A DNA stretch of 64,000 nt from Saccharofermentans sp. (GTDB taxonomy: Bacteria; Bacillota; Clostridia; Saccharofermentanales; Saccharofermentanaceae): NCBI GenBank assembly GCA_024688685.1, contig JAILDX010000017.1, forward strand, positions 92,871 through 156,870, given 5' to 3'. The translations under genes were made by a program, and so were the position numbers. How positions within the stretch are numbered: the first letter of the stretch is position 1; the number at the start of each line of letters is the position of its first letter. The notes under the pieces were generated by a model, which saw nothing but the letters and a program-made list of their open reading frames with translations, did not search any database and had not been told where the DNA came from. Of this stretch, positions 1-8,376 are shown one piece after another.

Positions 1-696
1 TTTTGTCTCTTCACTTCCGCTGACTACACCATATTCCATAATGACAGAAAGAAGTCGTCCATTAAAAGAATATCTATATTCAACATTAATATCATACTTG
101 TTTGCCAGATACATCTCGGGATCAAGTCCGTACTGGCCTTCTGCCTCACTCGAATATCTGTTGTAAAGACCTTCTGCTTCCTGATAGAAACCATCAAGGA
201 TAAGGTTGAGAGAGGTCTGGACATTTGTGTTGTCCGGTATGCTTACAACGATCCTGTTTCCCGTGAACGAAACAAGCTCCGTCTCCTCCCCGTCAGCATG
301 ATAGCTCTCCGCAAATTCCTCGATCTGAACATCAACGTTCTCGCTTATCGTGTCAGTTGTAAGTTCAGAGAAATCTACTCTCTGAGGCATGGGAGTGGGA
401 GTTGCCGTAGGCTTGGGCGTAGGAGTGGGTGTTGCCGTGGGCGCAGGTGCTTCCGTCTCAGAAGGTTCTGTCTCCTCCGTCTCATCTGCGGTCGGCTCAG
501 TCTCAGCTGAAACTGTCGTCTCTTCTCCTGTGCCGTTTACTGCACGGTCTATGCCTCTTCCGAGATCATTGATACCGTCAGCAAGTTCACTGTAGTTGAT
601 GGAACATGCCGCAAGAGTTATCGTTCCGAGAACCGAAACAGTTACGATCATGATACCCTTACTTGTGTTGACCTGTTTCTTCGACAGTTTTTTCAT
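1..696 (-). CDS. Lipoprotein with DUF4163/RsiV-like C-terminal region, 3' end outside window
   Basis: The visible 232 codons begin with MKKLSKK and a hydrophobic segment ending in a lipobox (LAAC, Cys31), so the mature protein should be lipid-anchored outside the cell. A linker rich in Thr, Pro and acidic residues follows (about residues 50-105, repeated TPTP). The remaining part (roughly 120 onward: TGNRIVVSIP, LILDGFYQEAE, EYRYSFNGRLLSV) resembles the start of the DUF4163/DUF3298 domain of RsiV and PdaC-type proteins, which bind or sense wall components or lysozyme. The gene runs off the left edge with its reading frame open, so it is partial. The start has an AAGGAGTG ribosome binding site. 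The domain assignment is from memory of the family and only moderately sure. Confidence 0.7.
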   Translation of the reverse strand, partial: MKKLSKKQVNTSKGIMIVTVSVLGTITLAACSINYSELADGINDLGRGIDRAVNGTGEETTVSAETEPTADETEETEPSETEAPAPTATPTPTPKPTATPTPMPQRVDFSELTTDTISENVDVQIEEFAESYHADGEETELVSFTGNRIVVSIPDNTNVQTSLNLILDGFYQEAEGLYNRYSSEAEGQYGLDPEMYLANKYDINVEYRYSFNGRLLSVIMEYGVVSGSEETK

Positions 697-719
697 AGGA
701 TTGCACACTCCTTTTATTG

Positions 720-1790
720 TTATTCAGTCAATATAATGTTACCGCGCTTAAGGCATGCCGAGATCGCAATTCCGCTCTTCTCTGCCGCCCTTCTTATAAG
801 TATCTTTCCACTGTCAGATGTCTGGAAACATGCCGCTGTCGCGATGTCAGTCTGCTCCCTTACAGGTGCGAAAGTCATCTTCAGAGGAAGCTTGACCTCA
901 GAAAGCACCTTTGTGGGGAATGCCGTTACCGACGCACCGAACTGTTCAGCCACCTTCTGAACCGCATCGCTCTCCCTTGCCGACTGTGATACTGCGACCG
1001 TTGATACGGATCTCGAATCAATACCGTGATTCTCAAGCGTTGAACGCACAAGTACCGACGCATATTCGGGATCGCACCTTCCCGTGAGCTCAAGCCCGAC
1101 ACTTACAAGTCTGGGGACGAGAACGAGAGGCGCTTCACCACTGACCTCAGGCATCTTCGCACATGTAATGAAAACAGCTTTGGATGAGTTCTCTGCCAGT
1201 GTCTTATAAGCCTGGAAAAATGCTTCCTTTGTCTCTTTTGAATATCTGTTGATCGTGAAGATCATGGAATCTATAGCAGGCTCAGCGAAAGTGATGGGAA
1301 GATCGGTATAGATGCTCACCTTCTCCCCGCTCTTGATCATCTTAAGATAGTCCTTCAGCTTATCCTGATCGTCAGGAGTCATATTATAGGAATTGATGGC
1401 GGTCGAAAGATCGGGTGCAATGTCCGCATTGCTTCCGAAGTTCGTGAAACACTTTCCGCCAAGACTCTCACATACAAGTTTGTAAGCCTCATCACAGTCT
1501 GCCAGCGTTGAACCGTCTCCATGCCTGATCACTGCCGCGAAAAGGCCGTCCGGCGAAACACATATCACGGGGAATCCCGAAAGCGTCTGGGAAAAACTTC
1601 CGCTCACGATCCCGACTGATGCTTCAAGCGGCAGGATGAGAAGGATTACCGCATCTTTCTCGCTTTCCGGAACCGGAATTCTTGAAGAAAAGAAATCAGC
1701 GCTCTCAATCCATCTGCCTCCGATCCTGTCGATAAGGGTATTACCGGTTCTGATCGCACTTTCTGATCTTCCGTAGCAAAGCAAATACAT
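720..1790 (-). CDS. CbiG-like protein (cobalt-precorrin 5A hydrolase family), orphan
   Basis: This is a 356-residue protein starting MYLLCYGRSESA. An ATG 21 bases further upstream is in frame, but the GGAGG at 1796-1800 sits 5 bases before the start chosen here. The order of parts fits CbiG: an N-terminal segment, a middle region (GFPVICVSPDGLFAAVI and GGKCFTNFGSNADI), and a C-terminal domain of about 120 residues (LVSVGLELTGRC, STVAVSQSARESD, AEKSGIAISACLKRG). CbiG opens the ring of cobalt-precorrin 5A in anaerobic cobalamin synthesis. Sequence match is weak: the C-terminal domain usually starts VGIGCKKG and this one lacks that Cys-Lys-Lys. No other cobalamin gene lies in the window, so the enzyme may be isolated or have another role. 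Confidence 0.55.
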   Translation of the reverse strand: MYLLCYGRSESAIRTGNTLIDRIGGRWIESADFFSSRIPVPESEKDAVILLILPLEASVGIVSGSFSQTLSGFPVICVSPDGLFAAVIRHGDGSTLADCDEAYKLVCESLGGKCFTNFGSNADIAPDLSTAINSYNMTPDDQDKLKDYLKMIKSGEKVSIYTDLPITFAEPAIDSMIFTINRYSKETKEAFFQAYKTLAENSSKAVFITCAKMPEVSGEAPLVLVPRLVSVGLELTGRCDPEYASVLVRSTLENHGIDSRSVSTVAVSQSARESDAVQKVAEQFGASVTAFPTKVLSEVKLPLKMTFAPVREQTDIATAACFQTSDSGKILIRRAAEKSGIAISACLKRGNIILTE

Positions 1791-1888
1791 GGGTTCCTCC
1801 TTAATATCCATCGCAAAGAAATAAGCTCATTCTTGTATTATAATATTCTTTATCAAAATCAAGAAATTTTTTTAGTGGAGGAAAACAT
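1791..1888. promoter_or_regulatory. Divergent promoter region between cbiG-like and dehydrogenase genes
   Basis: The 98 bases between the two divergent genes are very AT-rich and contain ATTATAAT, which gives a TATAAT on both strands (plus 1839-1844, minus 1842-1837). No well-spaced -35 element is evident for either direction, so this is only a likely location for two back-to-back promoters. Confidence 0.3.
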
Positions 1889-2854
1889 ATGCGTATAGTG
1901 ATACTTGACGGTTCTGCCGCAAACCCGGGTGATGTCTCATGGGAACCTTTCGAGAAGATAGGAGAAGTTGTCGCGTATGACACTTCCAGGCAGTCCGAGA
2001 TAGTATCAAGGACAAAAGGTTTCGAGTGCGCGATAACTAACAAGAAGATCTTTGACCGCGAGGTGATCGAGAGCCTCCCTGATCTCAAATACATCGGTGT
2101 GCTTGCAACCGGTTATAACGTCGTCGATCTGGAGGCATGCAAAGAGCACGGGATTGCCGTAACGAACGTGCCCGAGTACAGCACTTTCGCAACGGCACAG
2201 ATGACCATTGCCCACATGCTGGAGCTCTCCAACATGGTCGGTCTTCACAGCACCGCTGTTCACAACGGTGAATGGGTAAGATCGGAGCAGTTCTGTTTCT
2301 TCAAGGCACCGCTGACCGAACTCTGGAACAAGAGACTCCACATCGTCGGTCTCGGCAAGATCGGAAAGCGCGTCGCTGCCATCGCGGGTTCTCTCGGAAT
2401 GGAAGTCACTGCGACTGTCCACAACAAGGTATCCGACACGGTTGACTGCCATGGTGTGTCAGTCAGAGTACTGCCGCTGGAGGAAGGACTAAGCCATGCA
2501 GATATTATCTCGCTGCACTGCCCTCTGACAGACGAGACCTCCGGGATCATATGCGAGGATACATTGAAGCTCATCAAGCCGTCCGCCTTTATCATCAACT
2601 GCGCACGCGGTCCTCTCGTCGACGAGAACGCTGTCGCTTCCGCACTGAAAAACGGCATTCTTGCAGGATATGCGGCTGACGTTGTCAAAGTCGAGCCCAT
2701 GGAGGAGAACAGCCCTCTGCTCGGCTGTCCCAACTGCATCCTTACCCCGCACATCGCCTGGGCCCCGAAGGAGACCCGCATCCGCCTCATCGACATGGCA
2801 GCGGAAAACCTCCGGAGCTTCATCGCCGGCGGTCAACTGAATCGAATCGTTTAA
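1889..2854 (+). CDS. D-isomer-specific 2-hydroxyacid dehydrogenase
   Basis: This 321-residue protein has the usual length and layout of NAD-dependent D-2-hydroxyacid dehydrogenases. The nucleotide-binding loop is GLGKIGKRVA (about residue 153). The catalytic Arg is in NCARGPLVDE (about 237), the Glu in VVKVEPMEENSP (about 266) and the His in LTPHIAWAPKE (about 286). The substrate loop near residue 70 reads IGVLATGYNVVD, which is typical of the hydroxypyruvate reductase/glycerate dehydrogenase branch, so reduction of hydroxypyruvate or a related keto acid is likely. The ATG at 1889 follows GTGGAGGAA. It stands alone, transcribed away from its neighbour on the left and converging on the DUF4203 gene across a 340-base gap. 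Confidence 0.85.
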   Translation: MRIVILDGSAANPGDVSWEPFEKIGEVVAYDTSRQSEIVSRTKGFECAITNKKIFDREVIESLPDLKYIGVLATGYNVVDLEACKEHGIAVTNVPEYSTFATAQMTIAHMLELSNMVGLHSTAVHNGEWVRSEQFCFFKAPLTELWNKRLHIVGLGKIGKRVAAIAGSLGMEVTATVHNKVSDTVDCHGVSVRVLPLEEGLSHADIISLHCPLTDETSGIICEDTLKLIKPSAFIINCARGPLVDENAVASALKNGILAGYAADVVKVEPMEENSPLLGCPNCILTPHIAWAPKETRIRLIDMAAENLRSFIAGGQLNRIV

Positions 2855-3197
2855 TTCATAAACAACTGCACCAGAATAGCAGTGGCTCCGAACATCTTTT
2901 GAGTTCTTCAAGGGAACGTACTGTTTAGTTTGTACCATACTAATGCCCGAGAAGAACGACGTGTGAGGAGCCATAGCTATTCTGAGAGAAAATATCGAGG
3001 GCGCACCAATATCAACTGGCGCGCCCTCGACATGGAATAAGGGATAGATTGTGTGTAGATTGGCTTGTTAATTCGAATCGTCTCGATTCCGCTTACTTCC
3101 AACTTATTGACGTAAAGATAACATTTCCAATACTCATTGTCAAACAAAAAAATATAATAATTCTGTATTAATTTTGTCCATTACATATCTTTGTCAT
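2855..3197. other. Intergenic region with one GC-rich inverted repeat
   Basis: This is a 343-base gap between convergent genes with no convincing gene on either strand. A 9-bp perfect inverted repeat, CGAGGGCGC (2996-3004) with GCGCCCTCG (3021-3029), could end transcription of the dehydrogenase, but no T run follows it. From about 3100 the sequence becomes very AT-rich, with scattered -10-like words and no gene downstream to match them. Confidence 0.5.
2996..3029 (+). terminator. Possible terminator hairpin without T-tract
   Basis: A 9-bp perfect stem of mostly G and C encloses a 16-base loop, 142 bases after the dehydrogenase stop codon. The absence of a downstream T run makes a standard intrinsic terminator doubtful. 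The hairpin is certain at the sequence level; its role is not. Confidence 0.35.
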
Positions 3198-3824
3198 TTA
3201 TTTATTTTTACTGGCCTGAACTGCTATCCCGGCGCCCATCAGAATGAGCATCGCACACGTCCCGATCGCGATCTCCGCGTTGCCCGAGATCTCCCTTGTC
3301 AGCACCTGGAGAACCATTTCGCCATGCTTCCCCGAAACAAGCGCCATAAGATACGGAACAAGCACGGACGTTATGATCCGAGCTCCGATGAATGACGTAA
3401 AGATGATTATCGCCCATTTCTGCAGGAAATAGACCGCGAAACCGATGACCATTCCGAAGATGATGCTCACGGCTATCGTGATGAGCGGCGATGTCCACGG
3501 GAGCTTGAACCCCATCGATCCCGAATCAAAATAAAAGTACCACCCGCAGATGAGCGTCACGACTGCGACGAGGGCCTTCATGTAAAGGCCGAACGCAAGG
3601 GCACCGAGTACTATCGCACAAACGATCACCGTTATCAGCTCGGAATACTTCATATGCATGAAACCGATATCGTATTTGGACAGAACACTGAAGAGGAGCA
3701 TTCCGCCATAGGCTCCGAGGCAGCCTCCGATGAGCGCGAGCGCCACGCGGAAGATCTTATAACCCGCGAAGCAGCAGATAGCGCCCCCTATGACCGAAAG
3801 TAATGTAACGATGAGCATCGTCAT
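3198..3824 (-). CDS. DUF4203-type multispan membrane protein
   Basis: This 208-residue protein is very hydrophobic, with about seven membrane segments separated by very short loops. It is rich in Gly and Ala within helices (VIGGAICCFAGYKIFR, LALIGGCLGAYGG, FGMVIGFAVYFLQ). The pattern of small residues and the length match DUF4203/TMEM198-like proteins, whose role in bacteria is unknown. The start has GGAGGAGAG five bases upstream. The first four bases overlap the end of dusB (ATGA), so the two are co-transcribed and probably translationally coupled. No catalytic motif is visible. Confidence 0.7.
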   Translation of the reverse strand: MTMLIVTLLSVIGGAICCFAGYKIFRVALALIGGCLGAYGGMLLFSVLSKYDIGFMHMKYSELITVIVCAIVLGALAFGLYMKALVAVVTLICGWYFYFDSGSMGFKLPWTSPLITIAVSIIFGMVIGFAVYFLQKWAIIIFTSFIGARIITSVLVPYLMALVSGKHGEMVLQVLTREISGNAEIAIGTCAMLILMGAGIAVQASKNK

Positions 3825-4840
3825 GTCTTCTCTCCTCCGATAAGCTTATCGTACAGGATACTCTCAACTTCCTCCACCGTTGAAGCCGTCATCAGCTCCT
3901 GCCTTATCCTTGCCGCGCCCCTTATCCCTTTTACATACTGGGGAAGGACGCTTCTGAACTCCTTTACCGCAACCTCTTCCCTTATGATCTCACACGTCTC
4001 CTTCAGATGACGCATTATCATGCTGACTCTCTCTTCGTCAGTCGGCATCCTGTCGTCAAACGAAGCTCCTGCCAGCTCATTCGCAAGCGAGGCGAAAAGC
4101 CACGGGTTGCCCATTGCGGCACGTCCTACCATTATACCCGCACATCCGGTCTGTTCAATGACTTTAGAAGCAGATGTAACATCTTTGATATCTCCGTTGG
4201 CAAAGAACGGTATGCCGTAAGGTGCGATCAGGCCGCTTATCACCGCCAGTTCATCCCAGTCAGCTGCGCCTGAATACATCTGTTTGCGCGTCCTGCCGTG
4301 CACGGTGACCATATCCGCGCCTGCATCACACACGGCCTTTATAAGATCCCTGCTCTCCCCCGGCATATCGAAACCGGTCCTCGTCTTGACCGTCACTGCC
4401 TTCCCATACTGTGCTGCGGCAGTCTTCGACGCTCTTACTATGTCACCGGCGGTCTCCGGTGTCTTTATCAGCGCTGACCCTGCCCCTGTCTTGACGACCT
4501 TGGGAACAGGACAGCCCATGTTGATGTCGATGATGGACACACCGCTGAGCCTGTCATCCTCACAGATGGCTTTGATCGCATAGTCGAAATCATCGGGATC
4601 GTTGCCAAAGAGCTGGATCGCACATATCCCCTCACCTTCGGGGTCGATGCGCATATATCTGAAGCCCTTCTCGATGCCGCTGTATCTGACGGAACGCGCA
4701 GATGACAGCTCGGTCGGCGCGAAACCGGAGCCGAATTCATGACATATCCTCCTGTAGACGACAGTCGATGTTCCTGCCATCGGAGAGAGACATATCGGGG
4801 TATCTATTGTCAGATTGCCTATCTTGACCGCCTTCAGCAT
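3821..4840 (-). CDS. dusB: tRNA-dihydrouridine synthase DusB
   Basis: This 339-residue FMN enzyme reduces uridines in the D-loop of tRNA. The N-terminal TIM barrel starts with LSPMAGTSTVVYRRICHEFG and carries the DUS signature around INMGCPVPKVVKTGAGSAL (about residues 100-118, with the catalytic Cys). The phosphate/FMN-binding pieces ANGDIKDV and GIMVGRAAMGNPWLF follow (about 215 and 237). A helical C-terminal domain ends the protein. The length fits the DusB subfamily. It is the first gene of a two-gene unit with the DUF4203 protein and is divergent from the GTPase at 4925 across an 84-base AT-rich spacer. Confidence 0.92.
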   Translation of the reverse strand: MLKAVKIGNLTIDTPICLSPMAGTSTVVYRRICHEFGSGFAPTELSSARSVRYSGIEKGFRYMRIDPEGEGICAIQLFGNDPDDFDYAIKAICEDDRLSGVSIIDINMGCPVPKVVKTGAGSALIKTPETAGDIVRASKTAAAQYGKAVTVKTRTGFDMPGESRDLIKAVCDAGADMVTVHGRTRKQMYSGAADWDELAVISGLIAPYGIPFFANGDIKDVTSASKVIEQTGCAGIMVGRAAMGNPWLFASLANELAGASFDDRMPTDEERVSMIMRHLKETCEIIREEVAVKEFRSVLPQYVKGIRGAARIRQELMTASTVEEVESILYDKLIGGEKT

Positions 4841-4924
4841 TGCTCTTTTCCTTATAAAATTGACTTTTATTTATTATAAAACAAGAATAAAATAATAGGA
4901 GTCCAAAAGAGGTGTTAATAAAAA

Positions 4925-5872
4925 ATGGAAGATTGTCTGGTTTATTTTTTCACGGGATTTCTTGACAGCGGCAAGACATCCGTTATCTGTTCCTGGATAG
5001 GCGGAGAGAACTTTAAGGACAAGAAGGTCGTCGTTGTTTCTACCGAGGAAGGTGAAGAAGAATACATTCAGGAGAATTACGAGGGAGCTGACCCGGTTAT
5101 CATCAACTGCGAGACAACCGATGTTACGAAGAAGCTCACTTTCGAGATCGAGAAGAAGTACAAGCCTGATGTCGTCTTCCTTGAGTGGAACGGATCTGTT
5201 TCGCCGGCGGAATTCTTTGATAAGTGTGATGTCCCGAGAAGATGGGCACTTGCAGCGGCAGTTGTCGTTGTTGATGCTTCAACATATTCGCTCTACTACA
5301 AGAACATGCAGACTCTGTTTGCGGATTACTACAGATTCAGTGACACCGTCATCTTTAACAGGGTCGATCCCGAGCGCGATAATATCGCAAAGCTCCGCGG
5401 TTCAGTTAAGAGCATTAATCCGGCAATGAGTATCAATTTCCTCAGTGTGGATAACAGGATCATCAACATTGCCGATCATCTTCCCTACGATCTCAGCAAG
5501 GATCCGTGCGATATCCCGGCGGATGAGTTCGGTCTTTTCTATACGGATGCCCTCGATAATGTCAGCAGATATAACGGCAAGCGCGTAAGCCTTATCGGTG
5601 AGGCTGCGATACTGCGCGAGTTCCGCGGGAGAGCGTTCGTGCTCCAGCGTCAGGCATATACTTGCTGTGCGGCAGATGTGGGCATTATGGGTATCCTGTG
5701 CATGAAGGATGTCACATCCAACTTCCCTACAGGAAAGTGGCTCAAGGTAACCGGAAGGATCAGATATTTCGAAGACGAGCAGAACGGTCAGAAGATGGCT
5801 GTTCCCTGTCTTGAAGTCGAGGACTATGCCGTTACGACAAAGCCCGAGAATGATGTTATATATTTTAATTAA
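4925..5872 (+). CDS. CobW-type GTPase fused to TIGR03943/DUF1980-like C-terminal domain
   Basis: The first about 190 residues form a COG0523 (G3E) GTPase. The P-loop is FTGFLDSGKTSVI (about residues 9-21), the Walker B-like strand is VVFLEWNG and the base-recognition loop is FNRVD. The zinc-binding CxCC motif normally found after switch I is missing. The last about 110 residues (DALDNVSRYNGKRVSLIGEA, YTCCAADVGIMGILC, WLKVTGRI) match my memory of the C-terminal domain of TIGR03943/YcgQ, a partner of UPF0718 permeases linked to metal stress. The protein therefore looks like a metal-handling GTPase with a Cys-Cys ligand moved into the attached domain. It lies 21 bases before a second COG0523 gene, in one operon. 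Confidence 0.75.
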   Translation: MEDCLVYFFTGFLDSGKTSVICSWIGGENFKDKKVVVVSTEEGEEEYIQENYEGADPVIINCETTDVTKKLTFEIEKKYKPDVVFLEWNGSVSPAEFFDKCDVPRRWALAAAVVVVDASTYSLYYKNMQTLFADYYRFSDTVIFNRVDPERDNIAKLRGSVKSINPAMSINFLSVDNRIINIADHLPYDLSKDPCDIPADEFGLFYTDALDNVSRYNGKRVSLIGEAAILREFRGRAFVLQRQAYTCCAADVGIMGILCMKDVTSNFPTGKWLKVTGRIRYFEDEQNGQKMAVPCLEVEDYAVTTKPENDVIYFN

Positions 5873-5893
5873 CGATAGAAGAGGTGATTTATT

Positions 5894-6985
5894 ATGTCAA
5901 CAAAAGTAGATGTTTTTTCAGGATTTCTTGGAGCAGGAAAGACTACTCTCATCAAGAAGCTGTTATCCGACGGATACGATAAGCAGAAGATCGTTCTTAT
6001 CGAGAACGAGTTTGGCGATATCGGTATCGACGGCGGCTTTCTGAAGGAAGCAGGTATCGAGATCACGGAGATGAACTCAGGATGTATCTGCTGCTCACTT
6101 GTCGGTGATTTCGGAACGGCTCTGAAGGAAGTTATCGATACATATCATCCCGACAGGATCCTGATCGAACCCTCAGGTGTAGGCAAGCTTTCTGATGTAG
6201 TTGCTGCAATAGAGCGCGTTGAAGGATGCGAGGTTGCAGGAACAGTTACTGTTATCGATGCATCCAAGTGTAAGATCTATCTCAGGAACTTTGCTGAGTT
6301 CTATGAGAACCAGATCAAGTATGCAGGAACGATCATTCTTTCAAGAACAGGAAATATCGCACAGGATAAGCTTGATAAGGCTGTCGGTCTGATCCGTGGC
6401 GTCAACGATCATTCTCAGATCATAACAACACCCTGGGAACAGCTTTCGGGCGTACAGATCATCAAGGCGATCGAGTCTCCTGTATCAGCTGAAGATATGG
6501 CTGCCGCACTTCTCGAAGCAGAGGAACATGGGCATCACCATCATCATGACCACGATCACGAAGATCATGACCACGATCACGAGCATGAACACGAGCACCA
6601 CCATCATGATCACGACCACGAGGATCACGATCATGAAGAACATGAGCACGAGCACGGCGAAGGCTGCACATGCGGATGCCACGATCACGATCATCACCAC
6701 CACCATGCTGACGAAGTATTTGACAGCATCGGCTTCGAGACTTCAAGGAAGTTCACAAAGGAGCAGATCGAGGACGCACTCGGCAAGCTCGACGATAACG
6801 TTGCTTACGGACAGATCCTCCGTGCAAAAGGTATCGTTGCAGGTGAAGACGGAACGTGGATCCATTTCGATTATGTTCCCGGCGAGGCAGAGGTCAGGAC
6901 CGGTGCATCTGATGTTACCGGCAAGCTCTGTGTCATCGGCGCAGGTGTGAATAAGGAAGCCGTTAAGTCACTGTTCGGTATCTGA
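5894..6985 (+). CDS. COG0523 (CobW/ZNG1-type) GTPase with a long His-rich metal-binding loop
   Basis: This 363-residue protein has the complete G3E signature: P-loop FSGFLGAGKTTLIKK (about residues 9-23), the metal motif CICCSLVGD (about 65) and the GTPase strand DRILIEPSGVGKLSD. Residues about 212-272 are an insert in which roughly half the residues are His alternating with Asp and Glu, also holding CTCGCHDHDH. A CobW C-terminal domain follows (about 280-360). Such proteins deliver or store zinc or other transition metals using GTP hydrolysis. No other metal enzyme or transporter is adjacent to name the client. Its start has GAAGAGGTG. It is the second gene of the pair and lies 20 bases before trkA. 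Confidence 0.85.
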   Translation: MSTKVDVFSGFLGAGKTTLIKKLLSDGYDKQKIVLIENEFGDIGIDGGFLKEAGIEITEMNSGCICCSLVGDFGTALKEVIDTYHPDRILIEPSGVGKLSDVVAAIERVEGCEVAGTVTVIDASKCKIYLRNFAEFYENQIKYAGTIILSRTGNIAQDKLDKAVGLIRGVNDHSQIITTPWEQLSGVQIIKAIESPVSAEDMAAALLEAEEHGHHHHHDHDHEDHDHDHEHEHEHHHHDHDHEDHDHEEHEHEHGEGCTCGCHDHDHHHHHADEVFDSIGFETSRKFTKEQIEDALGKLDDNVAYGQILRAKGIVAGEDGTWIHFDYVPGEAEVRTGASDVTGKLCVIGAGVNKEAVKSLFGI

Positions 6986-7005
6986 TTAAGCAAAGGGAAG
7001 GGTTT

Positions 7006-8376
7006 ATGAGCAAGAACGGACTTAAGATAATCATTGTTGGCGCCGGAAAGATCGCACGAACGATCGTCGCACAGCTGGTTGAGGAAGGACATGATCTGAC
7101 GATAGTCGATATCTCATACGATGTAGTCGAGGAGTTTACTCAGGCATACGACTGCATGGGCGTTGTCGGCAACGGTGCAACTTATGCCACACTGAAGGAA
7201 GCAGGCATCGAGACTGCAGATCTCTTCATAGCGGTAACGGCATCAGATGAGCTCAATCTTCTCTGCTGCACGATCGCTAAGCAGTTCGGTGACGCTGCGA
7301 CTATCGCCCGCGTCCGCAACCCTGAGTACAACCGTGAGGTTGGTTATCTCAGAGATAAGCTCGGCCTCGCAATGATAATCAATCCTGAGCTTGAAGCATC
7401 AAAGGAGATCGCGAGGATCCTATTCCTGCCTACAGCACTTGAGATCAACTCATTTGCACACGGACATGCGGAGCTTATCAAGATAAGACTTCCCGAAGGC
7501 AACATGCTGGACGGCAAGTCAATCGCTTCACTTGGCAAGAACATAACTAACGACATCCTTATCTGTGCTGTAGAGCGCAACGGCGATCTCGTTATCCCGC
7601 ACGGTGATTTTATACTTCAGTCCGGAGATATTATTTCGTTTGCCGCAACGCGCAAGTCATGTCTGTCATTTCTTAAGATGATCGGATTCAATACGAAGGG
7701 CGTAAGGGACACGATAATAGTCGGCGGAGGTATCGCATGCTACTATCTTGCAGACCAGCTCTTAAGATCAGGCATCGATGTTAAGATCATCGAGAGCGAT
7801 ACGGCAAGATGTGAAGAATTGTCCGAGCTCCTTCCGAAGGCAACACTTATCAATGCAGATGCAACAGATAAGGAACTTCTCCTTGAGGCGGGCATTCACA
7901 ATGCACAGGCGTTCGTTCCGCTCACCGGCATCGACGAGGAGAACATCGTGCTCTCCCTTTATGCAAGAGAGGTCTCGAATGCGAAGCTCGTTACCAAGAT
8001 AACCAGGATCACTTTCTCAGAGGTTATCAGTAGGCTGGATCTCGGAAGTGTTGTATATCCCAAGTACATAACGGCAGAGTATATACTCGCATACGTAAGA
8101 GCGAAGCAGGCAACGATCGGAAGCAATATTGAGACGCTGTACCAGCTTTTTGATTCGAGAGTTGAGGCTCTGGAGTTCAGCATCCATGAAGGGTCCGCGA
8201 TCATCGGAGTCCCTCTTAAGGAACTGAAGCTTAAGAAAGACGTTCTTATCGGCTTTATCTATCATAAGGATACGGTCATAATCCCTTCCGGTAATGACAT
8301 AATACAGGAAGGCGATAATGTCCTTATCGTTACCACACATCACGGATTTACAGAGATTGGGGACGTGCTGCAATGA
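7006..8376 (+). CDS. trkA: Trk potassium uptake regulator TrkA (NAD-binding)
   Basis: This 456-residue cytoplasmic protein has two RCK units in tandem. Each has an NAD-binding fold (IIVGAGKIARTIV at about residue 9; IIVGGGIACYYLA at about 236) followed by a TrkA_C domain (ALEINSFAHGHAELIKIRLP; VEALEFSIHEGSAIIGVPL). It gates the TrkH channel in response to nucleotides. The stop codon overlaps the trkH start (ATGA), so translation is coupled. The length is normal for a full TrkA. Confidence 0.93.
   Translation: MSKNGLKIIIVGAGKIARTIVAQLVEEGHDLTIVDISYDVVEEFTQAYDCMGVVGNGATYATLKEAGIETADLFIAVTASDELNLLCCTIAKQFGDAATIARVRNPEYNREVGYLRDKLGLAMIINPELEASKEIARILFLPTALEINSFAHGHAELIKIRLPEGNMLDGKSIASLGKNITNDILICAVERNGDLVIPHGDFILQSGDIISFAATRKSCLSFLKMIGFNTKGVRDTIIVGGGIACYYLADQLLRSGIDVKIIESDTARCEELSELLPKATLINADATDKELLLEAGIHNAQAFVPLTGIDEENIVLSLYAREVSNAKLVTKITRITFSEVISRLDLGSVVYPKYITAEYILAYVRAKQATIGSNIETLYQLFDSRVEALEFSIHEGSAIIGVPLKELKLKKDVLIGFIYHKDTVIIPSGNDIIQEGDNVLIVTTHHGFTEIGDVLQ

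Noticed and set aside
389..595. Frame of Gly-Val-Gly-Val-type repeats on the plus strand
   Set aside because: It is the antisense shadow of the Thr-Pro linker in the lipoprotein gene on the minus strand; the same effect occurs at 32960-33292.
3100..3197. Plus-strand promoter words (TTGACG, AATACT) in the gap before the DUF4203 gene
   Set aside because: No plus-strand gene follows; such words are expected by chance in this AT-rich strip.
4841..4924. Zur box before the metal GTPase pair
   Set aside because: The spacer is AT-rich but contains no recognisable inverted Zur-type palindrome.
6462..6746. Long His/Arg- and Met/Thr-rich frames in other registers over the His-rich GTPase insert
   Set aside because: They are mirror translations of the CAC/GAT/CAT repeats in the real gene and have no ribosome binding site.
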